A stretch of 64,000 nt of DNA from Mycoplasma haemofelis str. Langford 1 (GTDB lineage: Bacteria > Bacillota_I > Bacilli_A > Mycoplasmatales > Mycoplasmoidaceae): NCBI RefSeq assembly GCF_000200735.1, contig NC_014970.1, positions 1 to 64,000 on the forward strand. The letters run 5' to 3'. This document shows, one piece after another, positions 20,379 to 31,886 of this stretch. The notes under the pieces are model-generated. The model had not been told where the DNA came from. It searched no databases and saw nothing but the letters and a program-made list of their open reading frames with translations. Within the stretch, counting starts at the first letter, position 1. The number at the start of each line of letters is the position of its first letter. The position numbers and the translations under genes were made by a program.

Positions 20379-21081
20379 TAATTCCTGCGGCAACAGATAC
20401 ATTCAGAGAGTTCACATTATTCTTCATGGGGATGTGAACTTTAACATCTGAATTATCCCTCAATATCTTAGATACTCCTTTTCCTTCAGATCCCATAATT
20501 AATGCACACTTATCAGCATACTCCACTTCCTTGAAGCTCTTAGTATTAGGCCCTATTTCCGTTGAGTAAACTCAATATCCTCTATTTTTTAACTTAGTAA
20601 TGGCGTTGTTTAAATTAGATACCTCTACTGTATTGATATTCAAAGAATAGCCTTGAGAAGACTTTAAGGTTACTTCATGATTTAAAGGGGCAGACTTATC
20701 TTTAGGAAGTATGACTCCATCAACTTCAAAGGCGCAGCAAGTCCTTAGAATTGCACCAACATTAAAGGGATCCTGAAGGTGATCTAATATAAGAATCAAA
20801 CTCCTTTCCCTAGAAGAACAAATTCTTATTAGAGAATCTAGATCTAAGTCTTTCTTCTTCCGAATGAAGGCTACTGCGTACTTATATTTCTTCTTAGTTT
20901 CAAATTTCCAAAAGTAAGACTTCTCCTTTATCTGATATTTGACTCCATTCTTATTGCATAAATCTATTATTTGAATTTGCGTCTTAGAGAGATGTACTTC
21001 CTCTATTAGGTGCCTTAACTTTGGATTATTTATTAAATCTTGAATTCCCTTCCTACCCTTAAGAATGAGAAATTCACTCAT
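20347..21081 (-). CDS. rlmB: 23S rRNA 2'-O-methyltransferase, TrmH/SpoU family (RlmB-like)
   Basis: This 244-residue SPOUT enzyme has the family motifs LILDHLQDPFNVGAILRTC (motif 1), ALIMGSEGKGVSR (motif 2) and IPMKNNVNSLNVSVAAGI (motif 3), predicted to methylate a guanosine ribose in 23S rRNA. The ATG overlaps the cysS stop by one base (TAATG). The cysS-rlmB order is conserved in Firmicutes. A related tRNA methyltransferase role cannot be excluded. Confidence 0.9.
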
Positions 21082-22355
21082 TACAGAATTCTCCTTCTCT
21101 TAAGAAGCTCCCTAATTTCATCTGCCTTTGAATAATCCTTATTGGCTAGAGAATTCTTTCACTCATCTATTAATGCAACATTCTCAACAGTATGCTCATC
21201 CTCTATCTTGAAACCCAGAAATTCCAAATGTCTTATTAATTGAGACCCCCCCTTAGAAACCACTTCAATCTTCTTCTCCTTGATTCCAGTCAAAACTTCC
21301 TTTTTCAATTTTTGAAGTCAAGTGAGTACTTCGGGGAGATTTAAATCATTCTCAAAAATACTCAAGAACTCACTATCCAGATCGCCCGCGGAATTAATCT
21401 CGCCCCCATTTAAGTAGAGATAAGTCTTAGCTTGATTTATGGTCAATAGATAATTGTCAAACTCCTTTCCCACTTCTTCAATTCTGCTTTCATCCACGAG
21501 TAGGGGAAGACTATATTTGCTAGTTAAGAATAAATATCTCAAGGAGTTGGCGGAGTACTTCTCGAGGAGATCTTTAACTAAAAACTTCTTATTGGTAGAT
21601 TTGGATATCTTCCCATCCTGAGTTTGTAGATGTCCAATATACATTCATATCTTAGATAAGGACTTTGAATATAGTGCTTCAGAGTGGGCATTTTCATTCT
21701 CGTGATGAGGAAACTTAAGATCTATCCCCCCTCCATGTAAATCCACCCCCCCTCTTGAGTATCTATTTATAAAAGAGAAGCATTCACTATGTCATCCAGG
21801 TCTTCCATCTCCCCAAGGACTCTTCCATGTCTTTCCATTCTCCATATATTTCCAAAGGCAAAAGTTTTCATTGGACTTAAGCATGTTCAAATTTTGTTTT
21901 GACAAACATCCATAATTCTTTATCTTCCCTATATTCATAACGACATCCTTGCCTTCGAAGTGGGCGAATCCGGATTCCAATAGAGAAGATACATCTCTTT
22001 GAATATCTTCAATGTGATCACTTACCTTTGGCATCAAGGTAGGCTTAATTACATTTAGTGCATTCATTACTCACAGATAGTGATCTGTGTATTCAGAAGC
22101 AATCTCCTCCTCTTTAAGACTTAATTCTTTAGCTTTATTGACTATCTTATCGTCTATGTCTGTGATGTTATGTATGTAAAGGTAATTCTCCCTTTTATAC
22201 TCTAGATATCGAATTAAGAAATCAAAGATTATAAGTGGAGCTACATTCCCTATGTGTACGTAATCGTAAACAGTAGGGCCACAAAGATATATCTTGGGAT
22301 CCTTAGGTAAAGTCTTGAGAGTCTGTTCTAGGGAGTCGTAAAGCTTAAGCGACAA
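21081..22355 (-). CDS. cysS: Cysteinyl-tRNA synthetase
   Basis: This class I synthetase has 424 residues with CGPTVYDYVHIGN (zinc Cys and HIGH motif), WHSECFSFINRYSRGGVDLHGGG, the paired FPHHENE zinc ligands, and the KMSKS-type KISKS. TGA codons at 22068, 21789, 21645, 21315 and 21159 are Trp. It lies between rpsO and rlmB in the leftward operon. Confidence 0.95.
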
Positions 22356-22356
22356 T

Positions 22357-22575
22357 CTATTCCTTTTTCTTGGAAGTTAATTCTTGGTAAGTTGCAAAAT
22401 CCTTGTTCTTTATGTACTTAAGGAATCTCTTTCTTTTAGATACAAGCTTGAATAGTGAAAGCTTAGAAACGTTATCCTTCTTATATTTCTTAAGATGATT
22501 TGTGAGTACCTCTATTCTCTTAGAAAGCTCTACTACTTGATAGGGATGAGAACCCTCTTTAAATTTATTTTCCAC
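22357..22575 (-). CDS. rpsO: 30S ribosomal protein S15 (short form)
   Basis: The S15 core is present: HPYQVVELSKRIEVLTNHLKK corresponds to the GSPEVQVAxLTxRIxxLTxHLK region, followed by LFKLVSKRKRFLKYIKNKD. The product is only 72 residues, about 16 fewer than usual. The missing part is the N-terminal helix before GS, and an in-frame stop just upstream of the GTG start rules out extension. The GTG overlaps the stop of the HAD-like gene by one base. Confidence 0.9.
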   Translation of the reverse strand: MENKFKEGSHPYQVVELSKRIEVLTNHLKKYKKDNVSKLSLFKLVSKRKRFLKYIKNKDFATYQELTSKKKE

Positions 22576-23735
22576 TACGATTTAGAACAGCCTTCTAAGA
22601 ATTTTAATACAACAGACGTATGTCTTCTTCAAAACCCTACAGTCAATAGGTTCCTATTGTAAAAATTCTTCCTAAGAATAAAGTTTAGAACTTTTTCGGA
22701 ATTGGAAATTCCTCCAAATATCTCCTCAGCATCCAAATCCACGTAGAGATACTTCGCTATTCCTGTTTGTATAGCGTGAATATCGTGGGTGGTAACTCTT
22801 GATATCTTCGCTTTAGAAAGAAGAGATTCTAGGTGCTCACTATGGTGTTCTCCGACCCACAGATGAGAATTACTATAAATTCAGTCGAGTCAAGAGATGG
22901 AGTTTCTAATAATGGTTTCTATGGGTATGAAGGTGGCCCCACTCTCCTCCAATTTATTATCGATGACTTGTCTAGTTAAAGCTGAGAAGTAGGAGTTTGA
23001 GCTAACGTTCTTTGTGTATTGATGGATTCCCAGATATAGTCCATCAGATCTAGAGTCCAAATTAATCATTTTGCAAATCTTCTTAACTCCGAGGAACTTA
23101 TCTATTTGGGAAGAGAAGATGTAAAGGATGGATCCATTTATCTGGTGATTTACCTTTGAAACTGAAGAGATCAATTCCACAAACTCTTGCATCCTCTTCT
23201 GTTTGGAAACCTCATCCTTCTCCCAGAAGTAGATCTCAAAATTGTAAATCTGATTACTCTCGATGCATTTCTTAATGTTCTCTATATTCAGAAGGGCGTT
23301 CTTGTTAATCTCTCGAAGTCTACTTAAATCGGATTTATATCTTTTTATAATCCAGTCACTTACTACGTATGGATAGGTATGATTCTCTTTGGTGTTTATA
23401 GAGAAATTTAAACCTCGTCAAATACAACTATAGGCTATTTGTAAAGATATCGCTTGACTTAGGAAGTCTTCTAGGATTATTTGCTTATTAGAGATATTCT
23501 TGGCTACTGCTCCAGACTCCGCTATTAAATAACCACTTCTAATTCCTAAGCTATCCAGTATCGTTTGAGAATCTTTGGAAGTATTTTGGGTTAATAGGAG
23601 TAGGTTCTGGTTGGCGGATAATTCATTTATTGTCTTTTTGGCGTAGAGAAAGTCGTCTAAGTTATAGTTTCCTATTTCCAGTAAGTCTAGATCGAGAATA
23701 ATTACCTTCTTATCATAGTGGGAACTACTTTTCAT
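22575..23735 (-). CDS. HAD-superfamily-like protein with degenerate active site
   Basis: The 386-residue product starts with KKVIILDLDLLEIGNYN, where Cof-type HAD phosphatases have hhhDhDGTLL, and continues with a pattern like LLLTQNTSKDSQTILDSLGI and LIAESGAVAKN, which resembles the Cof region ITGR...hGLxxxxIaxNGA. The Asp pair is kept, but DGT is Asp-Leu-Leu and no clear GDxxND motif is seen. It may be an inactive or repurposed HAD protein. It overlaps thrS by 11 bases and rpsO by 1. Family assignment is tentative. Confidence 0.5.
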
Positions 23736-25230
23736 ACGCCCACCGTAGGAAATCTATATGATCCTTTGGATACTTCTCTTCACTTACCTTCCCGTTTAAT
23801 TCCTTATTTCTAGATTTAGTAATTCTGGACATTTGAGATTCCCAACCTATCTTGGCCATCTCATTTAAATGTTCGGGATCTGCAACATTCAATTCCTGAG
23901 CTTCTTTATCTCCCACTATCATGAAACCAAAGGATCTCTTCTCTATGGCCTTAGCTATCTTCTTCCCTAGAGATAAGCCACTTTGATCTACTTCCACTCT
24001 AATGTTCTTGGATCTATAGAAGTTCTCCAGCTTTCTAACGCTATCTAAATGACTATCCCTATTAACGGGAATTAAAGTAACTTGGGTAGGGCTTAATCAA
24101 AAAGGTAATCAACCATTATTTCTCTCAAGAAGGTAAGCTATAAAACGCTCTAAAGTTCCGATTATCCCCACGTGTATCATGATAGGCTCATGATCTTTCT
24201 CATCCATTCCAGTATATTTCAATTCAAACTTTTGGGGTAGTGAGAAATCTAGTTGTATCGTGGAAATGGTAATTATCTTGCCTGCATATGTCTCTATCTG
24301 GAAGTCTATCTTTGGCCCGTAAAAGGCGGCATCCCCTATTCCCTCTACGTACTCAATCTTTTTACTATCTAGGAATTCCTTAAGAGAGCCCTCCGATAAA
24401 CTTCACAGATTCTCATCATCAAAGAACTTATCCTTATTATTCACATCCCTCAAGGATAAGACTATGGAGTGATACTCTATTTCGAAGGCTTCCTTTATAT
24501 CCTGAATAATTCCGAATACCTTATCAAGAGACTCAAATATCTGGTTCTTAGCGCAGAATAGATGGGTATCTATTAATTCCATGCATCTAGTTCTCTCTAG
24601 TCCAAATAACCCCCCAGAATATTCATAACGATGCAACCTAGCGTTCTCACCGAAGGCTATAGGTAGTTGCTTCTCATGACGTTTTTGCTTCTTGTAAAGG
24701 ATTATGTGATGAGGGCATGTCATGGGCCTCAGTATGTATTCCCCTTCCCCCTCCAAGGATAGTGATGGAAACATATTCTCCTGATAGTGATCCCAGTGTC
24801 CAGAAGTCTGGTAAAGTTCCTTTTTTCCTAATTCGGGGGTAGATACTATGGCTATTCCGTTATTTCTCTGAATCCTATTGATGTAGTTCTTTATCTCCTC
24901 TTTAATTAGATGACCTCTCTCCAATCAAATGGGCATTCCCGCCCCAATCAGAGGATCAAAATCAAATATCCTTAAATTCTTTCCTATTCCCCTGTGATCC
25001 TTCTCATGAACTTCCTCCTTCTTTGAGTCTTTTCACTCCAAGAGAAATCCATCTTTATCTGGCTTTAAATTAAGAGAATGGGAAGGTAATTCCCTCTCCA
25101 AAGATTTCCTTATATCCTCATGACTTTTTCCAATTTCGGAAAGTCATAGACAATCCCCCCTTTCCTCTATCTTTATATGGGGATATGTTTTTAATAAAAA
25201 CTCCTTAATGTTGGATCTTAGATCCTTCAT
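23725..25230 (-). CDS. thrS: Threonyl-tRNA synthetase lacking the N-terminal editing region
   Basis: The class II catalytic core is complete: GAGMPIWLERGHLIKEEI, ELYQTSGHWDHYQENMF, LRPMTCPHHI (zinc Cys), GLFGLERTR, and HVGIIGTLERFIAYLLER, then the anticodon-binding domain. The whole protein is 501 residues with only about 90 before the core, so the TGS and N2 editing domains of standard bacterial ThrRS (about 640 residues) are missing. TGA codons at 24400, 24106 and 24094 and several upstream are Trp. The ATG at 25230 overlaps the pepF stop by one base. Confidence 0.93.
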
Positions 25231-27032
25231 TAAATTGAATTAGCAAGCGAAGAATATTCCTCAATTCAACCAGCAACTATTTCTCCCACTCTCTTTCAAC
25301 CTCTATCGCTTTCCAAATCAATCTCTAGTAATCTGATAGCTTCTAAATTGGACAGAGAACTTCCAACTCTTAAGAAGTTAAAGTACTTATTGATGTACTG
25401 AGAATCCTTTTGAATGCTGTCCGCTATTAAAAGAGATACAACTTGTCCGATGGCATATTTGTAAACGTAGAACTCTCCACTGTAGAAATGAGGAACAGTG
25501 AAGATGGATGTGAGGCTTTTCTTTTTTAAAGGGGAGATTTTCTTTTTCTTTCCGTAGAACTTTTCTTGCTTCTCTATAAATATCTTCTCACCTAGTTCCG
25601 CATCCAACACTCCACCTTTAAGTATGATGTTGTTTACATCATACTCCCATTCGCTAAATATGATTTGGCTAATTGTAGTTCCGAAGAAATTCGAAATCAA
25701 ATTGTCGTATATTTCCAACTTCTTCCTAGGATTCTTCTTGTATTTATCTAGGAGGTAAAAGCTTAGAAGCAGCTCATTTAAGGTGGAAGGTATTTCAGCT
25801 AGAAAGATTGAGGAACTTGCATAATGGGTTTGATGCTTACAAAATTCAACAGCATGCATAGCATGACCCAACTCATGAACTAAGGTGTAAACATCATCTA
25901 TTTTGTAGTTGTAATTGAGGAGAATATATTTGTTCTCCAATCCGTAGCATCCCCCGATACAATAAGCTCCACTTAATTTATTCTTCCTAACTTCCCAGTC
26001 TATTCAACCCCCAGATAAAGCTAATGAGAGATTCTTGGAGTACTCCTCTCCCAATATTTTCAAAGACTCCTGAGCTAAAGTTTTGGCTTCTTCTATGGAT
26101 ACTGAGTCATCATCTTTTTTCAATATAGGCATTCTCATATCTCAAGGCTTTAGACCTTTCAATGAGTACTCCTTTTTTAATAGTTGTTTCTGAATCTTAG
26201 AATACCTCCTTCAATGCTTCTTGAACCTCTCGACTTGACTATAAATCTTGGGAACGAAGGAGATAGGCAGTTCATCAGCAAAGACACTCGCTTCATAATA
26301 TCCCTCGGCGAAATTTCTATTTTGAGCATCTATGTTTAATTCAAGAAAGTTGTAATAAAGAAGTCTGGCTAGGCTCTCTCTAGAATGATTAACTGCGTTG
26401 TACCAATTGACATAAGCGTTCCTTCGTAAGACTCTATCAGGATCAGTTTGTGTCTTTATAAATTCGGAATAGTTTGAAATAATATGAGACTTTCTATTGG
26501 AGTCTTTGGCGGGTTTCACCTGTATCTCCTTATCCATAAGGAGGGTGAAGATTGAGTTAAAGGAAGAAGCTAACGGCGAGTAAGTGGCTAAAAATTTCTT
26601 AACTACAGGTGGTAATTCATGTTTCTCGCATCTGAATATGTCCTCATAAGACTTCTTATGTTCGGACAGTTCCGGATCTTGTAGGAACTCTAATATCCTC
26701 TCCTTGTTTTTGATAACTCTATCGGAGAAATCAGACAGCTTCTGCATGAAGGGTATGGATCTCATTTGGATTTCTTGCATGAGGCTGAATCATTCATTAT
26801 TGGATAAATCTTCATTGTGTTTATTAGACAGATAGTTGAATAAACGATTTGAGGTAACTGTGTTGCGCAGGCTTAATTCGTGGAACTTTATTAACTTTTC
26901 CTTGTCTTCAAATATGTCTAGATCGTAAAGATCTGATATCTCTTGATTCTGCCTAAAATACTCTTCCTTTAATTCTTCCAGAGTAGATCCTTCTAGTATC
27001 TTCTCTAGATCTCACTTAAGACTATCTGCCAT
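25230..27032 (-). CDS. pepF: Oligoendopeptidase F, M3 family metallopeptidase
   Basis: This 600-residue cytoplasmic zinc peptidase has the catalytic motif LVHELGHAMH and downstream FLAEIPSTLNELLL, which supplies the third zinc ligand Glu. YSGEFYVYKYAIGQ is a further family mark. TGA codons occur at many points (for example 26208, 26142, 25296) and are Trp. Such peptidases recycle imported oligopeptides, important in an organism with little amino-acid synthesis. It overlaps tmk by 11 bases. Confidence 0.94.
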
Positions 27033-27684
27033 TCGCTACTTCAACTAGTACGTCTTCAATTCTTTTAACTAGATTATTTGTAGAATCACCACCATCCAGA
27101 AGAATTAATCTTCCGGATATATCCTCCTTCATGGCAATTTCATAAGACTTACACATTCTAAGATAGTCTTCATAGATTAACTTATCCATTCAATTATTCT
27201 CTTGAGACTCCACTTTATTCTTGTATCGACTCAAGTATTCTTCCCAAGATAAGTTTAAAAAGAAAGTAATGTCTGGTTTCCTAAAAGTGATGAAATCCTG
27301 ATTCTTACGTATTCAGTTGATTCTATCCAAGTCTCCTTTTCCTTGGTATACTAAGGTGGATAGGTAATATCGATCACATATTATTAGAGCCTCTCTATCT
27401 AGTGCCGGTTGGATTATCTTCTCTAAATGCTCTGATCTAGAAGCTAGGAAAAGTAGAGCTTGAGTCTTTTCACTTAAAGAATTTCCTTCTCTCAAAATGA
27501 GGTCTCTTATCTTGTTTCCAAACGTATTATCTTTTCCTCCGGGTTCATAGGTAAATAAGATCTCTCGATACGCTTCCGAGATCTTCTTACTTCCCTTTAA
27601 AGCCTTTATTAAAGTCGTCTTTCCAGATCCATCTATTCCTTCAAAAACCACAAATAGTCCTCTTCTATTATTCCCAAGCTCCAT
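27022..27684 (-). CDS. tmk: Thymidylate kinase
   Basis: This 220-residue P-loop kinase phosphorylates dTMP. It has FEGIDGSGKTTL at about residue 14, FTYEPGG and DRYYLSTLVYQG, the thymidylate kinase signature. TGA codons at 27310 and 27190 are Trp. It is the first gene of the leftward seven-gene run and is divergent from recA across a 34-base gap, which must contain both promoters. Confidence 0.94.
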
Positions 27685-27718
27685 GTTTTCCTAATTAAGG
27701 AAGTGTTGATGATTCGGC

Positions 27719-28687
27719 ATGTCTAAAACCTTAAATTCTAAGATATCATTTCCAAACTTGGATGAACTAGGGGTTCAAGTTTGAAATAAGAACTTCGCGA
27801 AGGGTGCAAATATTGAAGTTATCTCCACAGGTTCATATGTTCTTAATAGAGCGTTGGGTGCTGGTGGGTGACCAAAAGGGAAGATAATAGAGATATTTGG
27901 AACTGATTCTTCTGGAAAATCTACTTTAGCTTTACATTCAGTTCTTGAGGCACAAAAGGCGGGACAGAGGGTAGTTTATATAGATTTAGAGAATACTTTA
28001 AATCCAGAGTGAGCCAAGAAGATTGGCGTTGATGCAAGCAAACTCTTGGTTGCGTATCCCAATAGCGGCGAAGAGGCGATGGAACTGATTTTCAAACTCA
28101 TAGAGACGAAGAATGTTGATTTAATAATAGTTGACTCGGTTGCAGCTTTGGTTCCTTCGGCGGAATTCGAAAGTAACTTTCAAGATCAAACTATGGGATT
28201 GCATGCTCGTTTGATGAGCAAAGGATTAAGAATTATTCAGTCCAAATTAATTGGATCTCACACAACCATTATCTTCATCAATCAGATCAGGGAAAAAATA
28301 GGGAATAGCTATATTCCGTCAATCACCACTACAGGAGGAAGAGCCCTTAAGTATGCAGCTTCTGTCAGAGTAGAAATAAAGCGGTGTGAAGCTATTAAAG
28401 ATTCATCCAACACTACTATAGGTTTCGCAACTAAAGGGATAGTAGTTAAGAATAAGTATGGAGCTCCTATGGCTGTAGCCAATATGGCGCTATATTTTGA
28501 TAGCGGTTTTGATGTTTACCATGAAGTAATACAAGAATGCCTATCTAAACAGGTAATAGTGAGGAAGGGATCTTGGTTTGAATATGAAGGTAAGAATATC
28601 TCTCAAGGGTTACCACACTTAAGGAAGCTGATGAGAGAGAATAAGGAATTATTTGAAGGAGTAAAGAAGAAAGTCCTTTTTATTTAA
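27719..28687 (+). CDS. recA: Recombinase RecA
   Basis: The 322-residue recombination ATPase has [16 protein letters not shown] (Walker A, with Asp-Ser for the usual Glu-Ser), [11 protein letters not shown] (Walker B), and loop residues [10 protein letters not shown] and [20 protein letters not shown] codons at 27782, 27866 and 28010 are Trp. I start at ATG 27719. The 3' end overlaps sodA by 8 bases. The C-terminal acidic tail of other RecA proteins is short here. Confidence 0.95.
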
Positions 28688-29291
28688 TAAGTGATGAATA
28701 CCTATCCTCTATAACTTGCCAATCCAATATCTTCCACACTTCCTTGAAATAAGCCAATTTTCCGTTTTGATGTTGAAGGTAGTAAGCGTGTTCTCATATA
28801 TCTAATCCAAATATAGGAGTTTCTCCGTTCATGTAAGGAGAATCTTGATTTTGGGTAAATACTATTTTTAAATTTTTTCCCTTATCAAGAACGAGTCAAA
28901 CTCATCCAGCACCAAAAGAAGAGGTTACTGTTTTTTGAAACTGACTCACAAACTCATCCCAAGAAGAGAATGCCTTTTCAACATCGCTCTTAAGACGGCC
29001 ATTAACCACGTTTGTTTCCTTGGTGGATAGTATCTCTCATAGTAACTCGTGATTGGAGACTCCTCCACCCATGTTTCTAACAACGGATCTTATATCTTCG
29101 GGAACGGTATTTATTGAGCTAAGAATCTCGTTAACGCTTTGATTGAAAAATTCAGGACACTTTTCCAAAGCTTTATTTAAGTTATTAAGGTAACCGATGT
29201 AGTGACTTGAGTAATGGAGCTCCATTATCTCCCTAGCAACAAAAGGTTCGTAGTCGGAGAAGCTGTTTTTAAGTGGAACAGGTTTAAACAT
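28680..29291 (-). CDS. sodA: Superoxide dismutase, Fe/Mn family
   Basis: The 203-residue product retains all four metal ligands of the family: His in MELHYSSHY, His in VSNHELLW, and Asp and His in LDIWEHAYYL. GAGWVWLVL and the NQDSPYM loop favour the manganese or cambialistic type. TGA codons at 29034 and below are Trp. It would detoxify superoxide, useful to an organism living close to erythrocytes or in oxygenated blood. It is divergent from metS and convergent with recA. Confidence 0.94.
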
Positions 29292-29371
29292 ATGCCTAAA
29301 ATCTTATCCAAATATTAAAAGATAGGTAAGTTCCTAAGAAGGATTTTTCCTATATTAAAGATTATTTAAAT
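29292..29371. promoter_or_regulatory. Divergent promoter region between sodA and metS
   Basis: This 80-base AT-rich gap lies between two divergent genes. TATATT at 29351-29356, about 15 bases before the metS ATG, is a plausible -10 element. A short inverted repeat AGGA-TTTT-TCCT lies just before it. A convincing -35 was not found for either side. Confidence 0.4.
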
Positions 29372-30931
29372 ATGGCGAAAGATAGGTCAGTCTATATCAC
29401 TACTCCTCTTTTTTATCCTTCAGATAAGCCCCATTTAGGGCATGCTTTTACAGTAGTTCTTGCAGACGTTTTAAAACTTAGCTATAAACAGTTAGGATAC
29501 GGTGGTTACTTGGTTGTTGGTACCGATGAACACGGGGAGAAGATGTTGGCTGCCGCAGATGCTGCTCAAACTCCAGTTGAGAGATTTGTAGAGTCTAACG
29601 TTCTTCACTTTAAGAGTCTGTGAGAGACTCTAGGAATTAAATACGATAGGTTTGTTAGAACCAGCGATCACGCTCACAGGGCTTTAGTTAAGCAAGTTTT
29701 TCTTCAACTTTTAAGTGATAACCAGATTTTTATAGATGAATGGAGAGGTTGGTACTGTACTTCGTGTGAGGAAAGTTTTTCAGATCGTTTTATTGGTAAA
29801 AAATCAACTTGTCCTATCGGTCACCCATTGACTTTAAGGGCGGAGAAGACTTATTTCTTAAGGGTTACCTCTTTTAGAAACTGGTTGAGACGTGAATTTG
29901 AAGCCAATAAGGATTTAATTTATCCGGATAAGTACAAAACCGAGTTGATGAACAACTTCATCAATGATTTGGATGATCTATCAATTACTAGAGAAGGGTT
30001 AGATTGAGGGATAAAGGTTCCAGAAGATGAGGATCACACCATCTATGTTTGGTTTGATGCCTTAATCGCCTACCTTACTGCTTTAAATTTTGGGAACTAC
30101 GGAAGAACAAATACCACTACATTTAAGAATTACTGAGAGAGCTCTAAGTGTAAGGTTATTCAAATTATCGGTAAGGAGGTTTGCAGATTCCATGCTATTT
30201 ACTGACCGATCATGCTTAAGAATCTGAAAGTTAGATTGTTTGACAATCTTCTTGTTCATGGTTGATTACTTATGAACAATGAGAAGATGTCTAAATCTAA
30301 GAAGAATGTTATTGATCCTAAGGAGATCTTGAATTTGATGCCTAGAGAAGGATTGAGATTCTACTTGGCAAGGATAAGTATTCTCGGGGATGCGAACGTT
30401 AATGTTGATGATATTTTCAGCGTTTACAACTCATATCTAGTGAATACTTATGGTAATTTAATCTCTAGATTTTATGGAATAATGGGTAGAAAGTATGAGA
30501 ATACTCTTCCGAACCAGTGGGATCCTGAGAGCTTTATAGAAATAGATCAACTTAATATAGAGCTGGATGAATTCTTGAATAATGGCTATGAGAAGGAAGT
30601 TCTTAACAACACTATTTCTCCAATAATAGAGAAGGTATTTGAGATATTTAGATCTGCAGGTAAGTTAATTGAGAAGAATAAGGCTTGAGAATTGGAAAAG
30701 GGAGATCTTCTGTTGGATACATTGATGGTGTTCATATACAAACTCCTATGTATTGGAACTTGGTTCCTTCATCCGATTTTGATAGATACTGCTCCTAAGT
30801 TATATGATATCTTGAATATCTCTCCTAAGAAGGTTGGTATAGAGTATCTACAACAACAGAGACTTTACTTCAAGAAAAAGATAAATGACCTTCCTGAGAA
30901 TCTATTTCCAAGAATAAAAGACATTGATTAA
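29372..30931 (+). CDS. metS: Methionyl-tRNA synthetase
   Basis: This class I synthetase has 519 residues with the HIGH-type PHLGHAF, WYCTSCEESF (zinc region), VYVWFDALIAYLTAL-like core, and KMSKSKKN. The C-terminal dimerisation domain of longer MetRS proteins is absent, as in many mollicutes. TGA codons at 29621, 30005, 30134, 30203, 30263 and 30686 are Trp. It overlaps ftsY by 8 bases. Confidence 0.95.
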
Positions 30932-31886
30932 GTCTCTTTTCAAAAAGAAGAAAAAGACTTTATTAGATACCCTTAGCGAGAAAAATAAGAAGGACTTAGG
31001 ATCCAGTTTAAAGAAAAGTTCTGGCTTTTTTAGTAGTATATTTGGAGATTTTTGAAGGAGGAAAAAAGTAGATCAAGAGTTTGTTCAATCTTTGGAGGAG
31101 AATTTAATTAGTTTAGATTTCGGATATTCCCTTTCAGAATATCTATCCAAATCTATATCTTCCTCTTTTTCTAAAAGTGGAGATTTATTGGATTCTATAA
31201 AGGGTGAACTTTTATCGGTTTACAAATGGGAAGAGCCATCTTTGAATATTCAAAAGGGAAGGAGAAATATAGTGTTGGTAGTGGGTTCCAATGGAGTTGG
31301 AAAGACCACTAGTATCGCCAAACTAGCCAACTATTTTAAGAATGAAGATTTTAAGGTTCTATTGGTTGCTGGTGATACCTTCAGAGCCGGCGCTGTTGAG
31401 CAATTAAATATCTGAGCCGAAAAGTTAAATATAGATATTGTTAATCCAAGCAGAGCCATGGAAGATCCATCGGCTCTTATTTACAGAGCTTTAAGTGAGT
31501 ATACGGATTATGACTTGGTAATTTGCGATACTTCCGGAAGACAACATAATAATAAGAACTTACTGCAGGAGCTGAATAAGGTTCACAGAACTATAAAGAA
31601 GTTTGATCCTTCTTCCCCACATGAGAGTCTGTTGGTATTAGATTCCACTATAGGCCAGTCTTCTCTTTTGCAAGCCCAACAGTTTTTAGATAATTCCGAA
31701 ATAAGCGGAATAGTGCTAACTAAGATGGACTCTTTGACTAGGGGGGGAATTATATTTTCAATACGGGAGAAATTTGGAATTCCAGTTAAATTCCTAGGAA
31801 CTGGAGAATCTATAGATGATCTTTATATATTCGATCTAGAAGAAGTAATTAGCTCTTGGTTTGATCATTTGAGACCTTCTGATTAG
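30924..31886 (+). CDS. ftsY: Signal recognition particle receptor FtsY
   Basis: The 320-residue SRP receptor GTPase starts at TTG 30924 with a lysine-rich head (SLFKKKKK), then an N domain and a G domain: GSNGVGKTTSIAK (G1), DTFRAGAVEQL, CDTSGRQHNN (G3), LDSTIGQSSL and TKMDSLTRGG (G4), where most FtsY proteins have TKLDGTAKGG. TGA codons at 31054 and 31413 are Trp. It is the partner of Ffh at 13598. It converges on hprK with a 38-base overlap. Confidence 0.94.
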
